Assembly: GCF_021117425.1 (NCBI RefSeq)
Contig: NZ_CP088298.1
Coordinates: forward strand, 930,001 to 994,000
DNA from: Brevibacterium zhoupengii
Lineage (GTDB): Bacteria; Actinomycetota; Actinomycetes; Actinomycetales; Brevibacteriaceae
Direction of reading: 5' to 3'
Length of the DNA: 64,000 nt
This document shows, piece by piece, positions 36,574 to 45,124 of the stretch (the stretch's first letter is position 1; each line of letters starts with the position of its first letter). The notes under the pieces were generated by a model. It made no database searches and was not told where the DNA came from. It saw only the letters and a program-made list of their open reading frames with translations. The position numbers and the translations under genes were made by a program.

Positions 36574-37800
36574 GTGAGAACCACAGATTCAGAATCCACA
36601 CCCGATACGAGCACCGCGGCAAGTGGGGCCTTCACCGGCCCGCTCGCCGGCGTGCGCGTCATCGACCTCTCGAAGATCCTCGCCGGACCCTACGCCACGA
36701 TGTCACTGGCCGATCTCGGGGCCGAGGTCATCAAGGTCGAACACCCCGAGGGGGGAGACCCAACCCGTGCCTGGGGCCCACCCATGGTCGGCGCCGACGC
36801 CACGTACTTCCACGCCGCGAACCACAGCAAGAAGTCCGTGACGATCGATCTCAAATCCGATCGTGGACAGGCACAGGTCCACGAACTGTTGGCAGATGCC
36901 GATGTCCTCGTCGAGAACTTCAGGCCCGGCAGCTCACTGCAGACGATCTTCGACTACAAGGAGCTGGCAGCGAAGTTCCCGCACCTCGTCATCCTCCACA
37001 TATCCGCCTACGGTGACCACGGCCCGATGCGCGATGAACCAGGTTATGACATGGTCGCTCAGGCGCGCGGTGGGCTCATGTCCCTGACCGGTGAGGCAGG
37101 AGGACCGCCGTTGAAGGCCGGGTTCGCCATGGGTGACCTGGGTGCGGGGCTGTTCGGCATCATCGGCATCGTCTCCGCACTCTTCGAGCGCAGCCGCACC
37201 GGCAAGGGCCAATACCTGACGACCTCTCTCTACGAGGGCCAGCTGGCGCTGCACGTGAACTGGGCGACGAACTACTTCGCCGACGGCAAGCGCCCGCATG
37301 CGCTGGGCTCTGGGCACCCCAACCTCGTGCCCTACCAGGCCTATCCGGCCGCCGATGACTACTTCGTCATCGCCATCGGCAACGACTCACTGTGGCAGCG
37401 CCTGTGCTCCGCTATCGACCGGTCTGACCTGGGCGCGGACGAGCGCATCATGACCAACACCGGCAGACTCGCACACCGTGACTTTGTCAACGAGGAACTC
37501 TCGGCGACGCTGCGGACGAAGACGGTCGACGAATGGTGCGAACTCTTCTCTGCCGCCGGAATCCCCGCTGCACCGATCAAACACCTCGACGAGGTCTATG
37601 CCGATCCGCAGACCGAAGCCCTCGGGATGGTCCAGACGGTCGACCATCCCACCGCCGGACCGATGCGGCAGGTGGCGTTCCCCGTCAACTTCAACGGAGT
37701 CCGCCCACCCGTGCGTTCCGCGCCGCCCGAGCTCGGAGCCGATACGGAGGATATCCTCGGCGCCACCGACCACTCATACCCAGCCACCACAGGAGCCTGA
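36574..37800 (+). CDS. CaiB/BaiF (class III) CoA-transferase
   Basis: 408 residues, starting with GTG 36574. It has the family signature VIDLSKILAGPYATMSLADLGAEVIKVEHPEGGDPTR, and the catalytic Asp lies in EPGYDMVAQARGGLMS. The class moves CoA between acids, for example succinyl-CoA to glutarate. It lies directly before glutaryl-CoA dehydrogenase with one base between stop and start, so its natural job would be making glutaryl-CoA from free glutarate (inferred). Confidence 0.92.
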   Translation: MRTTDSESTPDTSTAASGAFTGPLAGVRVIDLSKILAGPYATMSLADLGAEVIKVEHPEGGDPTRAWGPPMVGADATYFHAANHSKKSVTIDLKSDRGQAQVHELLADADVLVENFRPGSSLQTIFDYKELAAKFPHLVILHISAYGDHGPMRDEPGYDMVAQARGGLMSLTGEAGGPPLKAGFAMGDLGAGLFGIIGIVSALFERSRTGKGQYLTTSLYEGQLALHVNWATNYFADGKRPHALGSGHPNLVPYQAYPAADDYFVIAIGNDSLWQRLCSAIDRSDLGADERIMTNTGRLAHRDFVNEELSATLRTKTVDEWCELFSAAGIPAAPIKHLDEVYADPQTEALGMVQTVDHPTAGPMRQVAFPVNFNGVRPPVRSAPPELGADTEDILGATDHSYPATTGA

Positions 37801-37801
37801 A

Positions 37802-38998
37802 ATGACTACGACCGCCACTGCACAGGACGCCGCCGACCTCGACAAATCCGACCTCCTCAACCTCGAAGGGCTCTTCAGCGAGGCCGAGATCGAACTGCGT
37901 GACAAGGTGCAGGCCTTCGTCGATGAACGGTTCCGTCCAAACATCGCCGACTGGTACGAAAACGCCATCTTCCCCCGCGAGATCGTGGCCGAGATGGGCG
38001 AACTCGGGCTGCTGGGTATGCACCTGCACGGCTACGGCTGCCCCGGGCGCTCGGCCGTCGAATACGGCCTCGCCGCCATGGAGCTCGAAGCCGGCGATTC
38101 CGGACTGCGCACCTTCGTCTCCGTCCAGGGCTCGCTGGCGATGTCCGCGATCCACAAGTTCGGTTCCGAAGAGCAGAAGAACCGATACCTGCCGGGCATG
38201 GCCAAGGGCGAGATCATCGGCTGCTTCGGCCTGACCGAACCCACCGCCGGATCCGACCCAGGATCGATGGCGACCACGGCAACACGCAACGACGACGGTT
38301 CGTGGAGCCTGAATGGCGCTAAGCGCTGGATCGGCCTGGCCTCCATCGCCGATATCGCCGTCATCTGGGCCGCGACCGACGAAGGCATCCGCGGGTTCCT
38401 CGTCCCCACCGACACCACAGGATACACCGCGACCCCGATCGAACAGAAGCTGTCGATGCGGGCCTCCATCCAGTGCGATATCGACATCGTCGATGTCCAA
38501 TTGCCCGCCGAGGCGGTCCTGCCCGATGTCACCGGACTCAAGGGACCGTTCTCCTGCCTCAACGAGGCCCGCTACGGAATCATGTGGGGCGCGATGGGTG
38601 CCGCCCGAGACTCCTACGAGGTGGCTCTGAAATATGCGCAGGAGAGGATGCAGTTCGACAAACCGTTGGCCGGTTACCAGATCACCCAGCAGAAGCTGGT
38701 GAATATGGTCCTCGAGATCCAGAAGGGAATTCTTGTGGCCGTGCAGACCGGTCGCCTCAAGGATGCAGGGACACTCGACCCTGTCCAGATTTCGGTCGGC
38801 AAGCTCAACAACTGCCGCGAGGCCATCGCTATCTGCCGGGAGGCTCGGACGATGCTCGGCGGCAATGGCATCACCCTCGAATACTCACCGCTGCGGCATG
38901 CAAACAATCTCGAATCGGTGCGCACCTACGAAGGCACCGACGAGGTTCACACGCTCATTCTGGGCCGCCACATCACGGGCGAGCAGGCGTTCCGGTAG
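37802..38998 (+). CDS. gcdH: Glutaryl-CoA dehydrogenase
   Basis: FAD enzyme oxidising and decarboxylating glutaryl-CoA to crotonyl-CoA, 398 residues. The catalytic base is Glu377 in TYEGTDEVHTLILGRHITG. The carboxylate-binding Arg and Ser of the glutaryl-CoA group are kept in DSGLRTFVSVQGSL (Arg followed by Ser at +4). FAD motifs FGLTEPTAGSDPGS and WIGLASIADIAVIWA are normal. ATG 37802 has an AGGAG site. This is the end of lysine, tryptophan and glutarate breakdown; the CoA transferase just before supports glutarate use. Confidence 0.93.
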   Translation: MTTTATAQDAADLDKSDLLNLEGLFSEAEIELRDKVQAFVDERFRPNIADWYENAIFPREIVAEMGELGLLGMHLHGYGCPGRSAVEYGLAAMELEAGDSGLRTFVSVQGSLAMSAIHKFGSEEQKNRYLPGMAKGEIIGCFGLTEPTAGSDPGSMATTATRNDDGSWSLNGAKRWIGLASIADIAVIWAATDEGIRGFLVPTDTTGYTATPIEQKLSMRASIQCDIDIVDVQLPAEAVLPDVTGLKGPFSCLNEARYGIMWGAMGAARDSYEVALKYAQERMQFDKPLAGYQITQQKLVNMVLEIQKGILVAVQTGRLKDAGTLDPVQISVGKLNNCREAIAICREARTMLGGNGITLEYSPLRHANNLESVRTYEGTDEVHTLILGRHITGEQAFR

Positions 38999-39028
38999 GG
39001 CGAGCTTGCCACGCGCGGCTGAGTCGTA

Positions 39029-39205
39029 TCAGGCGGATCTGCGGATGAGGCTTCGGAAACGCGACCACCAGTAGTCGAAAGCCTCATGCCTGCGCTGTGC
39101 TCGCTCGTCACGCAGCTCCGTCTGCATACGAGCCTCGTCCATGAACAGCTGTGCGCTCTCCATGCTGCGGATCGAACTCCATTGGCACCCGCTGACCATG
39201 ATCAT
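39029..39205 (-). CDS. Small conserved-looking basic protein (58 residues)
   Basis: A short frame with a good GAGGGGAGCG ribosome site before ATG 39205. The protein starts MIMVSGCQWSSIRSMES, continues with a charged helix rich in Glu, Arg and Gln (FMDEARMQTELRDERAQRRHEAFDYWW) and ends in a basic tail FRSLIRRSA. It looks like a small amphipathic helical protein, perhaps membrane-peripheral or RNA-binding. I do not recognise the family. Codon third positions are G/C-rich as in its neighbours, supporting a real gene. Confidence 0.6.
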   Translation of the reverse strand: MIMVSGCQWSSIRSMESAQLFMDEARMQTELRDERAQRRHEAFDYWWSRFRSLIRRSA

Positions 39206-39259
39206 CGCTCCCCTCGCGCCTACTTCCAGTGTACTGCGCGGGGTATTGCCCTGCCCGCC

Positions 39260-40141
39260 TCAGAGTTCGGGGAACTCCACCCCTGTCAGCTCCTCGGACA
39301 CGGTCCACAGGCGCCGTGCCACCTCGGCGTCTTGAGCCTCGCGGGAACGCCCGACGAGCTTCGGCTGTCCGAAGGTCTCCTTGAAGCGGCGCGGGCCGAC
39401 ATAGCTGTTGCCGGGGATGTCGGCTGTGGCGGCGCACAGTGTCGGCACGGCACCCTGCTGCTCGTCCTGCGAGATCAGACCGATCACAGCCTCGGTGACA
39501 GATGCGAGCAGGCGGTTGCCCTGCAGCCGGTAGAGGTTCGTCGCCGCCAGTCCCGGATGGGCCGCGGTCGCGATGACGGGCGAGCCCACTTCGGTGAGGC
39601 GTCGCTGGAGTTCGGAGGTGAAGAGGAGGTTCGCAAGCTTTGACTGCCCGTAGGCCGGCATCGGCTTATACGGTCTGCGTTCCCAATTGAGGTCATCGAA
39701 ATCGATGGTCCCCATTCGGTGCCCGATCGAGGAGACGGTGACCACCCGATCTCGGATCTGGGGAAGCAACAGATTGGTCAGGGCAAAATGGCCCAGATGG
39801 TTCGTGCCGAACTGGGATTCGAACCCGTCCGCGGTGCGACCCAGCGGTGGGGCCATGATCCCCGCATTGTTGATGAGGATGTCGATCGGGTCGGTGAATT
39901 CCTCTGCGAAGGCACGCACCGAAGCGAGATCGGCGAGGTCGAGTTGTCGCACATCGACAGGTCCGCGCATCGTCTTCGCCGCGGCCCGTCCCTTGTCCAG
40001 GTTGCGCACCGCAAGCACGACATGCGCATCCATGCCCGCAAGCATGGACGCTGCCGCTCGGCCGATTCCGCTGTTGCCACCGGTGATGACGATGGTGCGG
40101 TCAGCCGCTGATGAGATTCTGTCATCGAGCCTATTGCCCAT
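39260..40141 (-). CDS. SDR-family oxidoreductase (retinol dehydrogenase-like)
   Basis: 293 residues. [12 protein letters not shown] near residue 21, NNAGIMAPP, a conserved [15 protein letters not shown] and the catalytic YGQSKLAN are typical of the WWOX/retinol dehydrogenase-like SDR group. The substrate is unknown. It is divergent from the ABC exporter pair with a 62-base gap. Confidence 0.9.
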   Translation of the reverse strand: MGNRLDDRISSAADRTIVITGGNSGIGRAAASMLAGMDAHVVLAVRNLDKGRAAAKTMRGPVDVRQLDLADLASVRAFAEEFTDPIDILINNAGIMAPPLGRTADGFESQFGTNHLGHFALTNLLLPQIRDRVVTVSSIGHRMGTIDFDDLNWERRPYKPMPAYGQSKLANLLFTSELQRRLTEVGSPVIATAAHPGLAATNLYRLQGNRLLASVTEAVIGLISQDEQQGAVPTLCAATADIPGNSYVGPRRFKETFGQPKLVGRSREAQDAEVARRLWTVSEELTGVEFPEL

Positions 40142-40189
40142 AAAGCCATCGTAAGCCCAAGTGAGGCGTTCAAGACTCCTCGCAAAATG

Positions 40190-40206
40190 TTAGGGTAGCC
40201 TTCGTG
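40190..40206 (+). promoter_or_regulatory. Leaderless start with iron-box-like half site
   Basis: TTAGGGTAGCCT (from 40190) precedes GTG 40204. TAGGGT (40191-40196) is a plausible -10 hexamer seven bases before the GTG, and there is no ribosome site, so the exporter mRNA may be leaderless. The same bases match the left half of the DtxR/IdeR consensus TTAGGTTAGSCTAACCTAA; the right half does not match. Iron control is therefore only a possibility. Confidence 0.35.
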
Positions 40207-41934
40207 CCGCAGACTCCCTCATCAGGTTCGATGCTTCTCCGCAGAGCCGTCCGCCGGCGGCTCGGTATCCTGCTTCCTGGCGTCATCACGATGTCGCTGT
40301 GGCAGGTCTGTGAGGCATTCGTTCCCGTCGCCATCGGCATCGTCGTCGATGTCGCGATCATCCCGCTCTCCCTCCCGATGCTCCTCGTCTCCGTCCTCGG
40401 CATCGCCCTGCTCTTCACCGTGCTCAGCCTCGGGTACAGATTCGGTGCACGATTGTGCAACTCTGCCCGCGAACACGAGGCGCACGCCCTGCGCGTGGAG
40501 ATCACCCACGCGGCTCTCACCTCGGCGAACCTTCCACCCGACCGTGCCTCCGGTGAGGTCCTCTCGATCGCATCGGCGGACGCGGACACGGCGGCACAGT
40601 CCTTCGCCCAGCTGGGACGGGGAATCGCCTCCGTGCTGGGCATGATCACGGCCGCCGTATTCCTCCTCATCGCTGACCCAGTGACCGGACTCGTCGTCCT
40701 CGTCGCAGTACCCATCGGGCTGCTCATCGTGGCTCTGCCCGGACGATCCGTGTCCGCCAAAGCCAACGCACAGCTCGAGGCCGTGGCACGAGCCGGCCGT
40801 TCGGCCTCCGACCTCATGCACGGGCTGCGCGTGATCAAGGCCATGGGCGGTGAAACCTGGGCCGTGGACCGCTACCGTCACACCTCGGACGAGGCCGCGA
40901 CCGCCGGCATCGCCACAGGTGAGAGGACCGGCCGCCTCGCCGGTCTCGGAGCACTCGTCATGTCGGTCGTGCTCGCCATCGTCCTCATCGTCGCCGGCCT
41001 GCGCCTCATCGACGGACAGATGAGCGTCGGCGCACTCATCGGCATCCTCGGCATGACCGCATTCCTCACCGAGCCGATGCGCGCCCTGGCCGAGATCGTC
41101 GGCCTCTTCGCCCAATCCCACGGAGCCGCCCAACGGATCACTCGTCTGCTCACCGACATCGACGATGCCGAGTCGCCGATAGCACAGAACGACGCTGCTG
41201 CGCCGACGACGCCCGCAACCGCTCCTGCAACCGCAGCCGCACCGACCATCGACATCGACGGCGAAGCGATCAGCATCCGCGATTGGGCCGTGGGGGAGGA
41301 CCGCACGGTCGACTTCACCACCATCTTCGGCACCCTGACCTGCATCGTCGCCGAAGCACCCGAGTCGGAGACCGCGCTGATCACCGCCTTAAGTGCCCAC
41401 GCCCGCGGCACCACGGTGGACCAGATGCTCGTCTCACCGCACACAGTTGACCTGTTCGAAGGCACCATCCGCTCCAACATCACCATGTTCCTCGGTGCCG
41501 GCGAGGCCCCTGTGAGCGCCGAGGTGCTGGCCGCTTCGGGTGCCGACGAACTCCTCGATCTCGTCGAGAATGGACTCGACCACCGCATCCAGGAACTCGG
41601 AGGGAACCTCTCCGGTGGGCAGCGCCAGCGGGTGGCCCTGGCCAGAGCCCTGCACGCCGACCCCAAGGTCCTGGTCCTCCACGAACCCACGACCGCGGTC
41701 GACGCCGTCACCGAGGCACGCATAGCCTTCGGGCTCCAGGACCTGCGCAGCTCACGCGGTGGTGCCGCCACGATCATCTTCACCAGCTCACCGGCTTTCC
41801 TCGCCGCCGCCGACTCAGTCGTGTTCGTGCCCACCACCGGCCCGAGCCTCGTGGGCAAGCACGCCGAACTCCTCGCCGCCGCGGACGACACAGACGGCGC
41901 AGCCGCAGCCTACCGAAACGCGGTGAGCCGATGA
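40204..41934 (+). CDS. ABC exporter half-transporter A, degenerate nucleotide site
   Basis: 576 residues from GTG 40204. An N-terminal six-helix transmembrane domain (about residues 1-310) joins an Ala/Thr/Pro linker (about 325-345) and a nucleotide-binding domain. The Walker A P-loop is missing: the place where GxxGxGKST should stand reads [15 protein letters not shown] (residues 380 on). Walker B has His493 for the usual Asp (LVLHEP). The signature [15 protein letters not shown] (469 on) is perfect. The frame is uninterrupted and the domain is otherwise complete, so this is a specialised non-hydrolysing half rather than a pseudogene. It overlaps the partner gene by ATGA. Confidence 0.9.
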   Translation: MPQTPSSGSMLLRRAVRRRLGILLPGVITMSLWQVCEAFVPVAIGIVVDVAIIPLSLPMLLVSVLGIALLFTVLSLGYRFGARLCNSAREHEAHALRVEITHAALTSANLPPDRASGEVLSIASADADTAAQSFAQLGRGIASVLGMITAAVFLLIADPVTGLVVLVAVPIGLLIVALPGRSVSAKANAQLEAVARAGRSASDLMHGLRVIKAMGGETWAVDRYRHTSDEAATAGIATGERTGRLAGLGALVMSVVLAIVLIVAGLRLIDGQMSVGALIGILGMTAFLTEPMRALAEIVGLFAQSHGAAQRITRLLTDIDDAESPIAQNDAAAPTTPATAPATAAAPTIDIDGEAISIRDWAVGEDRTVDFTTIFGTLTCIVAEAPESETALITALSAHARGTTVDQMLVSPHTVDLFEGTIRSNITMFLGAGEAPVSAEVLAASGADELLDLVENGLDHRIQELGGNLSGGQRQRVALARALHADPKVLVLHEPTTAVDAVTEARIAFGLQDLRSSRGGAATIIFTSSPAFLAAADSVVFVPTTGPSLVGKHAELLAAADDTDGAAAAYRNAVSR

Positions 41935-43742
41935 GCGCGCCCTCGGAGCAGACACCGCAGACGACACTGGCGATCGCCTCCCGGCGTCGCTCATTCGCCC
42001 ACCTGGCTCCGCTGCTGCGGGCCCGCTGGAACTGGCTCATCGTCCTCATCCTCGCCGGCATCGCCAACGCCGGTGCCGGGCTCGTGGGACCGTGGGCGAT
42101 CGGCCGCCTCGTCGACGAACTTCCTGCCAGAGCCGGATCAGATGTCGTCATCACGTGTGCGACCGCTGTAGCCGTCGCCGGCGTGGTCATGGCCTTGGGT
42201 ACCTGGATCGGCGCGTGGGCGCTGGCCCGTATCGCGATGCCCGTCGTCGCGGACCTGCGTACCCAGGTCGTCGACTCCGCACTCACCCTCGAATCACAGC
42301 GCATCGAATCGACGGGGACCGGTGACCTGGTCTCGAGGGTCGCCGACGATTCCCGCAAGATCAGTGAGGCCGCAGCACAGGTGCTGCCGCTCGTCGTCGA
42401 ATCGCTCCTCATCGTCATCGTCTCCGCTGTCGGTCTGGCCGCGATCGACTGGCGCCTGGGCATCGTCGGTCTCGTCGCCCTGCCGATGTACTGGCTCACC
42501 CTGCGCTGGTACCTGCCCAGGTCGGAGCCGCTCTACAAGGAAGAGCGCGCTGCCTTCGGGCGCCGTGCCGGTCGTCTCCTCGGCGGGCTCACCGGCGCCC
42601 GAACCCTGCGTGCCTACCGTGCGGAGTCCGGGGAGCTTACCCGCATCGACTCCGCCTCCGGGCAGGCCCGGGACCTCTCGATCGGCGTGTTCAGCTTCCT
42701 CACCCGCGCCTTCTCACGCAACAACCGCGCCGAGGCTGTCGTGCTCTCCCTGCTTCTCATCGCCGGGTTCGCCCTCGTCTACTTCGGGGAGACGACCGCT
42801 GGTGCCGTGACCACCGCGGCCTTGGTCTTCCACCGCCTGTTCAACCCGATCGGTGCCCTGGTCGGCCTCTTTGACCAGGTCCAATCTGCAGGAGCCTCAC
42901 TGACCCGCATGGTCGGCGTCATCGATGAGGCAGCAAGCTCGCCGAGGCGGACGACCGAGATCAGCATCGACCGTCCCGCCCTGGTGTTGGAGGACCTGTG
43001 GTTTTCCTACGATGAGGATCCCGAATCGAGCAATCATGTCCTCAAGGGTGTGAGTCTGCGCCTGAATCCCGGTGAGATCGTCGCTGTCGTCGGCACCACA
43101 GGGGCTGGGAAATCGACGCTGGCACGGATCGCTGCGGGACTCTCCGCACCCACCCGAGGCCGAGCCGAACTTGCCAGGGACACAGCCACCTCGGCGGGGG
43201 AGGTGGGACGGTCGGTGTCGCTGACCGAGCTGCCTGACGACAAGCTGCGCGGGCACATCACGATGGTCGCCCAAGAGGTGCACACGTTCACCGGGACCCT
43301 GCGTGAGAACGTGGCGTTGCCGGTACCGGAGGCCACGGATGAGCAGATCATCACAGCATTGGACACCATCGGTGCCGGCTGGGCGAGGGCTCTGCCGCAC
43401 GGGCTGGACACTGAGGTCGGTGACGGCGGCACACGCCTCAGCGCCGTTGAGGACCAGTCGATCGCCCTGGCCAGGCTGGTGCTTGCCGACCCCGACTTCG
43501 CGATCCTCGACGAGGCGACCGCCGAGGCCGGGTCCGCCGGTGCCCACGTGCTTGAACGCTCTGCGCAGGCCGCCCTCGCCGGACGTGGTGCCCTCGTCGT
43601 CGCCCATCGCCTCAGCCAAGCAGAGACCGCTGATCGGGTTCTCGTCATGGACCACGGGCGGGTCGTCGAGGAGGGCCCGCACGAGGAGTTGGTCGCGGCG
43701 GGTGGCCGTTACGCCCAGCTGTGGTCGGCGTGGTCGGCGTGA
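41931..43742 (+). CDS. ABC exporter half-transporter B, intact Walker A with degenerate signature
   Basis: 603 residues: six transmembrane helices (about 25-320), then the ATPase domain. Walker [10 protein letters not shown] (388-396, Lys394) and Walker B FAILDEAT (Asp527, Glu528) are intact, but the signature is LSAVEDQ (503 on) instead of LSGGQ. Together with subunit A, the heterodimer has one canonical ATP site (its own Walker A with the partner's LSGGQ) and one site degenerate on both faces. A flexible insert with Arg/Ala/Thr/Ser separates Walker A from the Q-loop ([19 protein letters not shown]). The exported substrate is unknown; siderophore-linked transport is possible if the upstream iron-box-like site is real. 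Confidence 0.92.
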   Translation: MSAPSEQTPQTTLAIASRRRSFAHLAPLLRARWNWLIVLILAGIANAGAGLVGPWAIGRLVDELPARAGSDVVITCATAVAVAGVVMALGTWIGAWALARIAMPVVADLRTQVVDSALTLESQRIESTGTGDLVSRVADDSRKISEAAAQVLPLVVESLLIVIVSAVGLAAIDWRLGIVGLVALPMYWLTLRWYLPRSEPLYKEERAAFGRRAGRLLGGLTGARTLRAYRAESGELTRIDSASGQARDLSIGVFSFLTRAFSRNNRAEAVVLSLLLIAGFALVYFGETTAGAVTTAALVFHRLFNPIGALVGLFDQVQSAGASLTRMVGVIDEAASSPRRTTEISIDRPALVLEDLWFSYDEDPESSNHVLKGVSLRLNPGEIVAVVGTTGAGKSTLARIAAGLSAPTRGRAELARDTATSAGEVGRSVSLTELPDDKLRGHITMVAQEVHTFTGTLRENVALPVPEATDEQIITALDTIGAGWARALPHGLDTEVGDGGTRLSAVEDQSIALARLVLADPDFAILDEATAEAGSAGAHVLERSAQAALAGRGALVVAHRLSQAETADRVLVMDHGRVVEEGPHEELVAAGGRYAQLWSAWSA

Positions 43743-43767
43743 TGTTACGGCCGGGGCGCGTGGACGC

Positions 43768-45033
43768 TCAGCGCCAGCGCTGCCAGGCTGCCTGACGGCT
43801 GACGTCGGCCATTTCGGCCACCCGGGCCCAGGAATTGTGCTCGGCCATCGTGCGAGCACTGGCCCCCAGTGCCTCACCGACCTCGGCAGAGAGACTGAGC
43901 AACGCCGAAAACGCCTCGGGGTCCGGCGAATGGGACAGATCGTGGACGGCCTGCCGTGCTGTGCCGAGCAGATCGGCCACAGCGGAGCCCGCGAATTCCC
44001 TGACCGGCTCCGCGATCGGCTGGCTATCGGGCTGCCCGTCGACAGGTATCGGTTCGGGACTGTCTTCATCGAGGGTCACGATGATCATCTCCTCGGTAGA
44101 GTTCAGGCTGCGGGTCCAGGTGCGGTCGTGCCAATGATATTCGACCTCGCCGCGCAGCGGCAGATAGACGGCAGTGTACAGGGTGCCGAAGGCGTTGTCG
44201 TAGTCGTCGCTGAAGACTCCGGGGGTGAGCATTCTCTCGGCCATCTCCTGCACATCGCACCCCTGCTCCACCGCCGCGGTGAGCAGCTCCTGTCGCTCGA
44301 GGCTGCGGAATCGTCGTGCATGCTCGGGGAACTCCGGGTGGCGACCGCGATGGTTCGTCGCCACCGGATCATCGATGACCTCCGGTCTCATCCCGGGACC
44401 GACGTAGGCCGTCACTGCTGTGCCATCGGCATCGATCATGGTCAGGTTGTAGAACATGGACACCGGTATCGTCTCGAGCCGGCGCAGGGCCTCCGGCACG
44501 GAGCCGGCAACCTCCAGCAGGAAGCGCACTACCAGCGGAGCGGCGAAGCCATCACCGTCGCCTGGACGCCCGCCGAATGCCAAGGAGACCGCGAGCCCGT
44601 CCTCGTTCATCCCATCGAGCAGACCCCACAGGCAGTCCGAGGTCCCGATCACCCGGCGGGAGCCGAAGCGAGTCGAGGCATGGACCTGCTCGAACAGCTC
44701 CAACCCGTAGTCGTAGTTGCGCACCAGCGCCGGCTCAGGAGACTGCAGGGCAACCTGTGAACACCCGGGGAGGAAACGCGGCGGGTTCCACAGCGTGAGC
44801 ATGCGTGCCGCGGTCTCGTCCCCGCGTGCGAGTTCGACCAGGCGCTGCCAGGTGGGGACGAGTTCGGGCATGTGTTCACGCAGTTTGGCCTCGGCCGTGG
44901 CCAGACTGGGACGGGCTGCGTCCCCGTCGCGGAGGTACCAGGACCGATAGCCGGGCCAGACGGCATCGAACAGTGACTGCCAGCGGGTCGAGGGGCGGTC
45001 TTCGGTGATTGCAAAGAAATTGAATGAGGTCAT
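43768..45033 (-). CDS. C45-family Ntn-hydrolase (acyltransferase/amidase) with C-terminal HTH-like extension
   Basis: 421 residues. It is expected to self-cleave at Gly90-Cys91 (RFLPGCSQVAL), freeing the nucleophile Cys91, as in acyl-CoA:6-APA acyltransferase. The core follows with VRNYDYGLELF, TSDCLWGLLDGMNEDGLAVSLAFGG and LPLRGEVEYHWHDRTW. Beyond about residue 320 is an acidic/Pro linker, then a helical segment ending NSWARVAEMADVSRQAAWQRWR, which resembles a sigma-like HTH. Such a fusion is unusual. The gene is monocistronic behind a leaderless promoter covered by a perfect 23-bp palindrome, so it is tightly controlled. The substrate is unknown. Confidence 0.8.
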   Translation of the reverse strand: MTSFNFFAITEDRPSTRWQSLFDAVWPGYRSWYLRDGDAARPSLATAEAKLREHMPELVPTWQRLVELARGDETAARMLTLWNPPRFLPGCSQVALQSPEPALVRNYDYGLELFEQVHASTRFGSRRVIGTSDCLWGLLDGMNEDGLAVSLAFGGRPGDGDGFAAPLVVRFLLEVAGSVPEALRRLETIPVSMFYNLTMIDADGTAVTAYVGPGMRPEVIDDPVATNHRGRHPEFPEHARRFRSLERQELLTAAVEQGCDVQEMAERMLTPGVFSDDYDNAFGTLYTAVYLPLRGEVEYHWHDRTWTRSLNSTEEMIIVTLDEDSPEPIPVDGQPDSQPIAEPVREFAGSAVADLLGTARQAVHDLSHSPDPEAFSALLSLSAEVGEALGASARTMAEHNSWARVAEMADVSRQAAWQRWR

Positions 45034-45039
45034 GCGTCA

Positions 45040-45069
45040 AGATTAGGTTGACACTCCTGGAGTGTCAAC
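45040..45069 (-). promoter_or_regulatory. Strong promoter overlapped by a perfect palindrome
   Basis: On the minus strand TTGACA (45068-45063), a 17-bp spacer and TAATCT (45045-45040) form a near-consensus promoter; ATG 45033 begins six bases after the -10, with no ribosome site, so the mRNA should be leaderless. The palindrome GTTGACACTCC-T-GGAGTGTCAAC (45047-45069, 11-bp arms) covers the -35 and the spacer, an ideal repressor or MerR-type activator site. Confidence 0.75.
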
Positions 45070-45124
45070 AAAACCTTGACAAGACTTGGTGGTTGGATCT
45101 TTCACCGGCCGAGACGAACTGCGA

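Noticed and set aside
40204..41934. Reading ABC subunit A as a pseudogene because Walker A is missing
   Set aside because: The frame is uninterrupted, LSGGQ is perfect, and the partner shows the exactly complementary defect, so it is functional specialisation.
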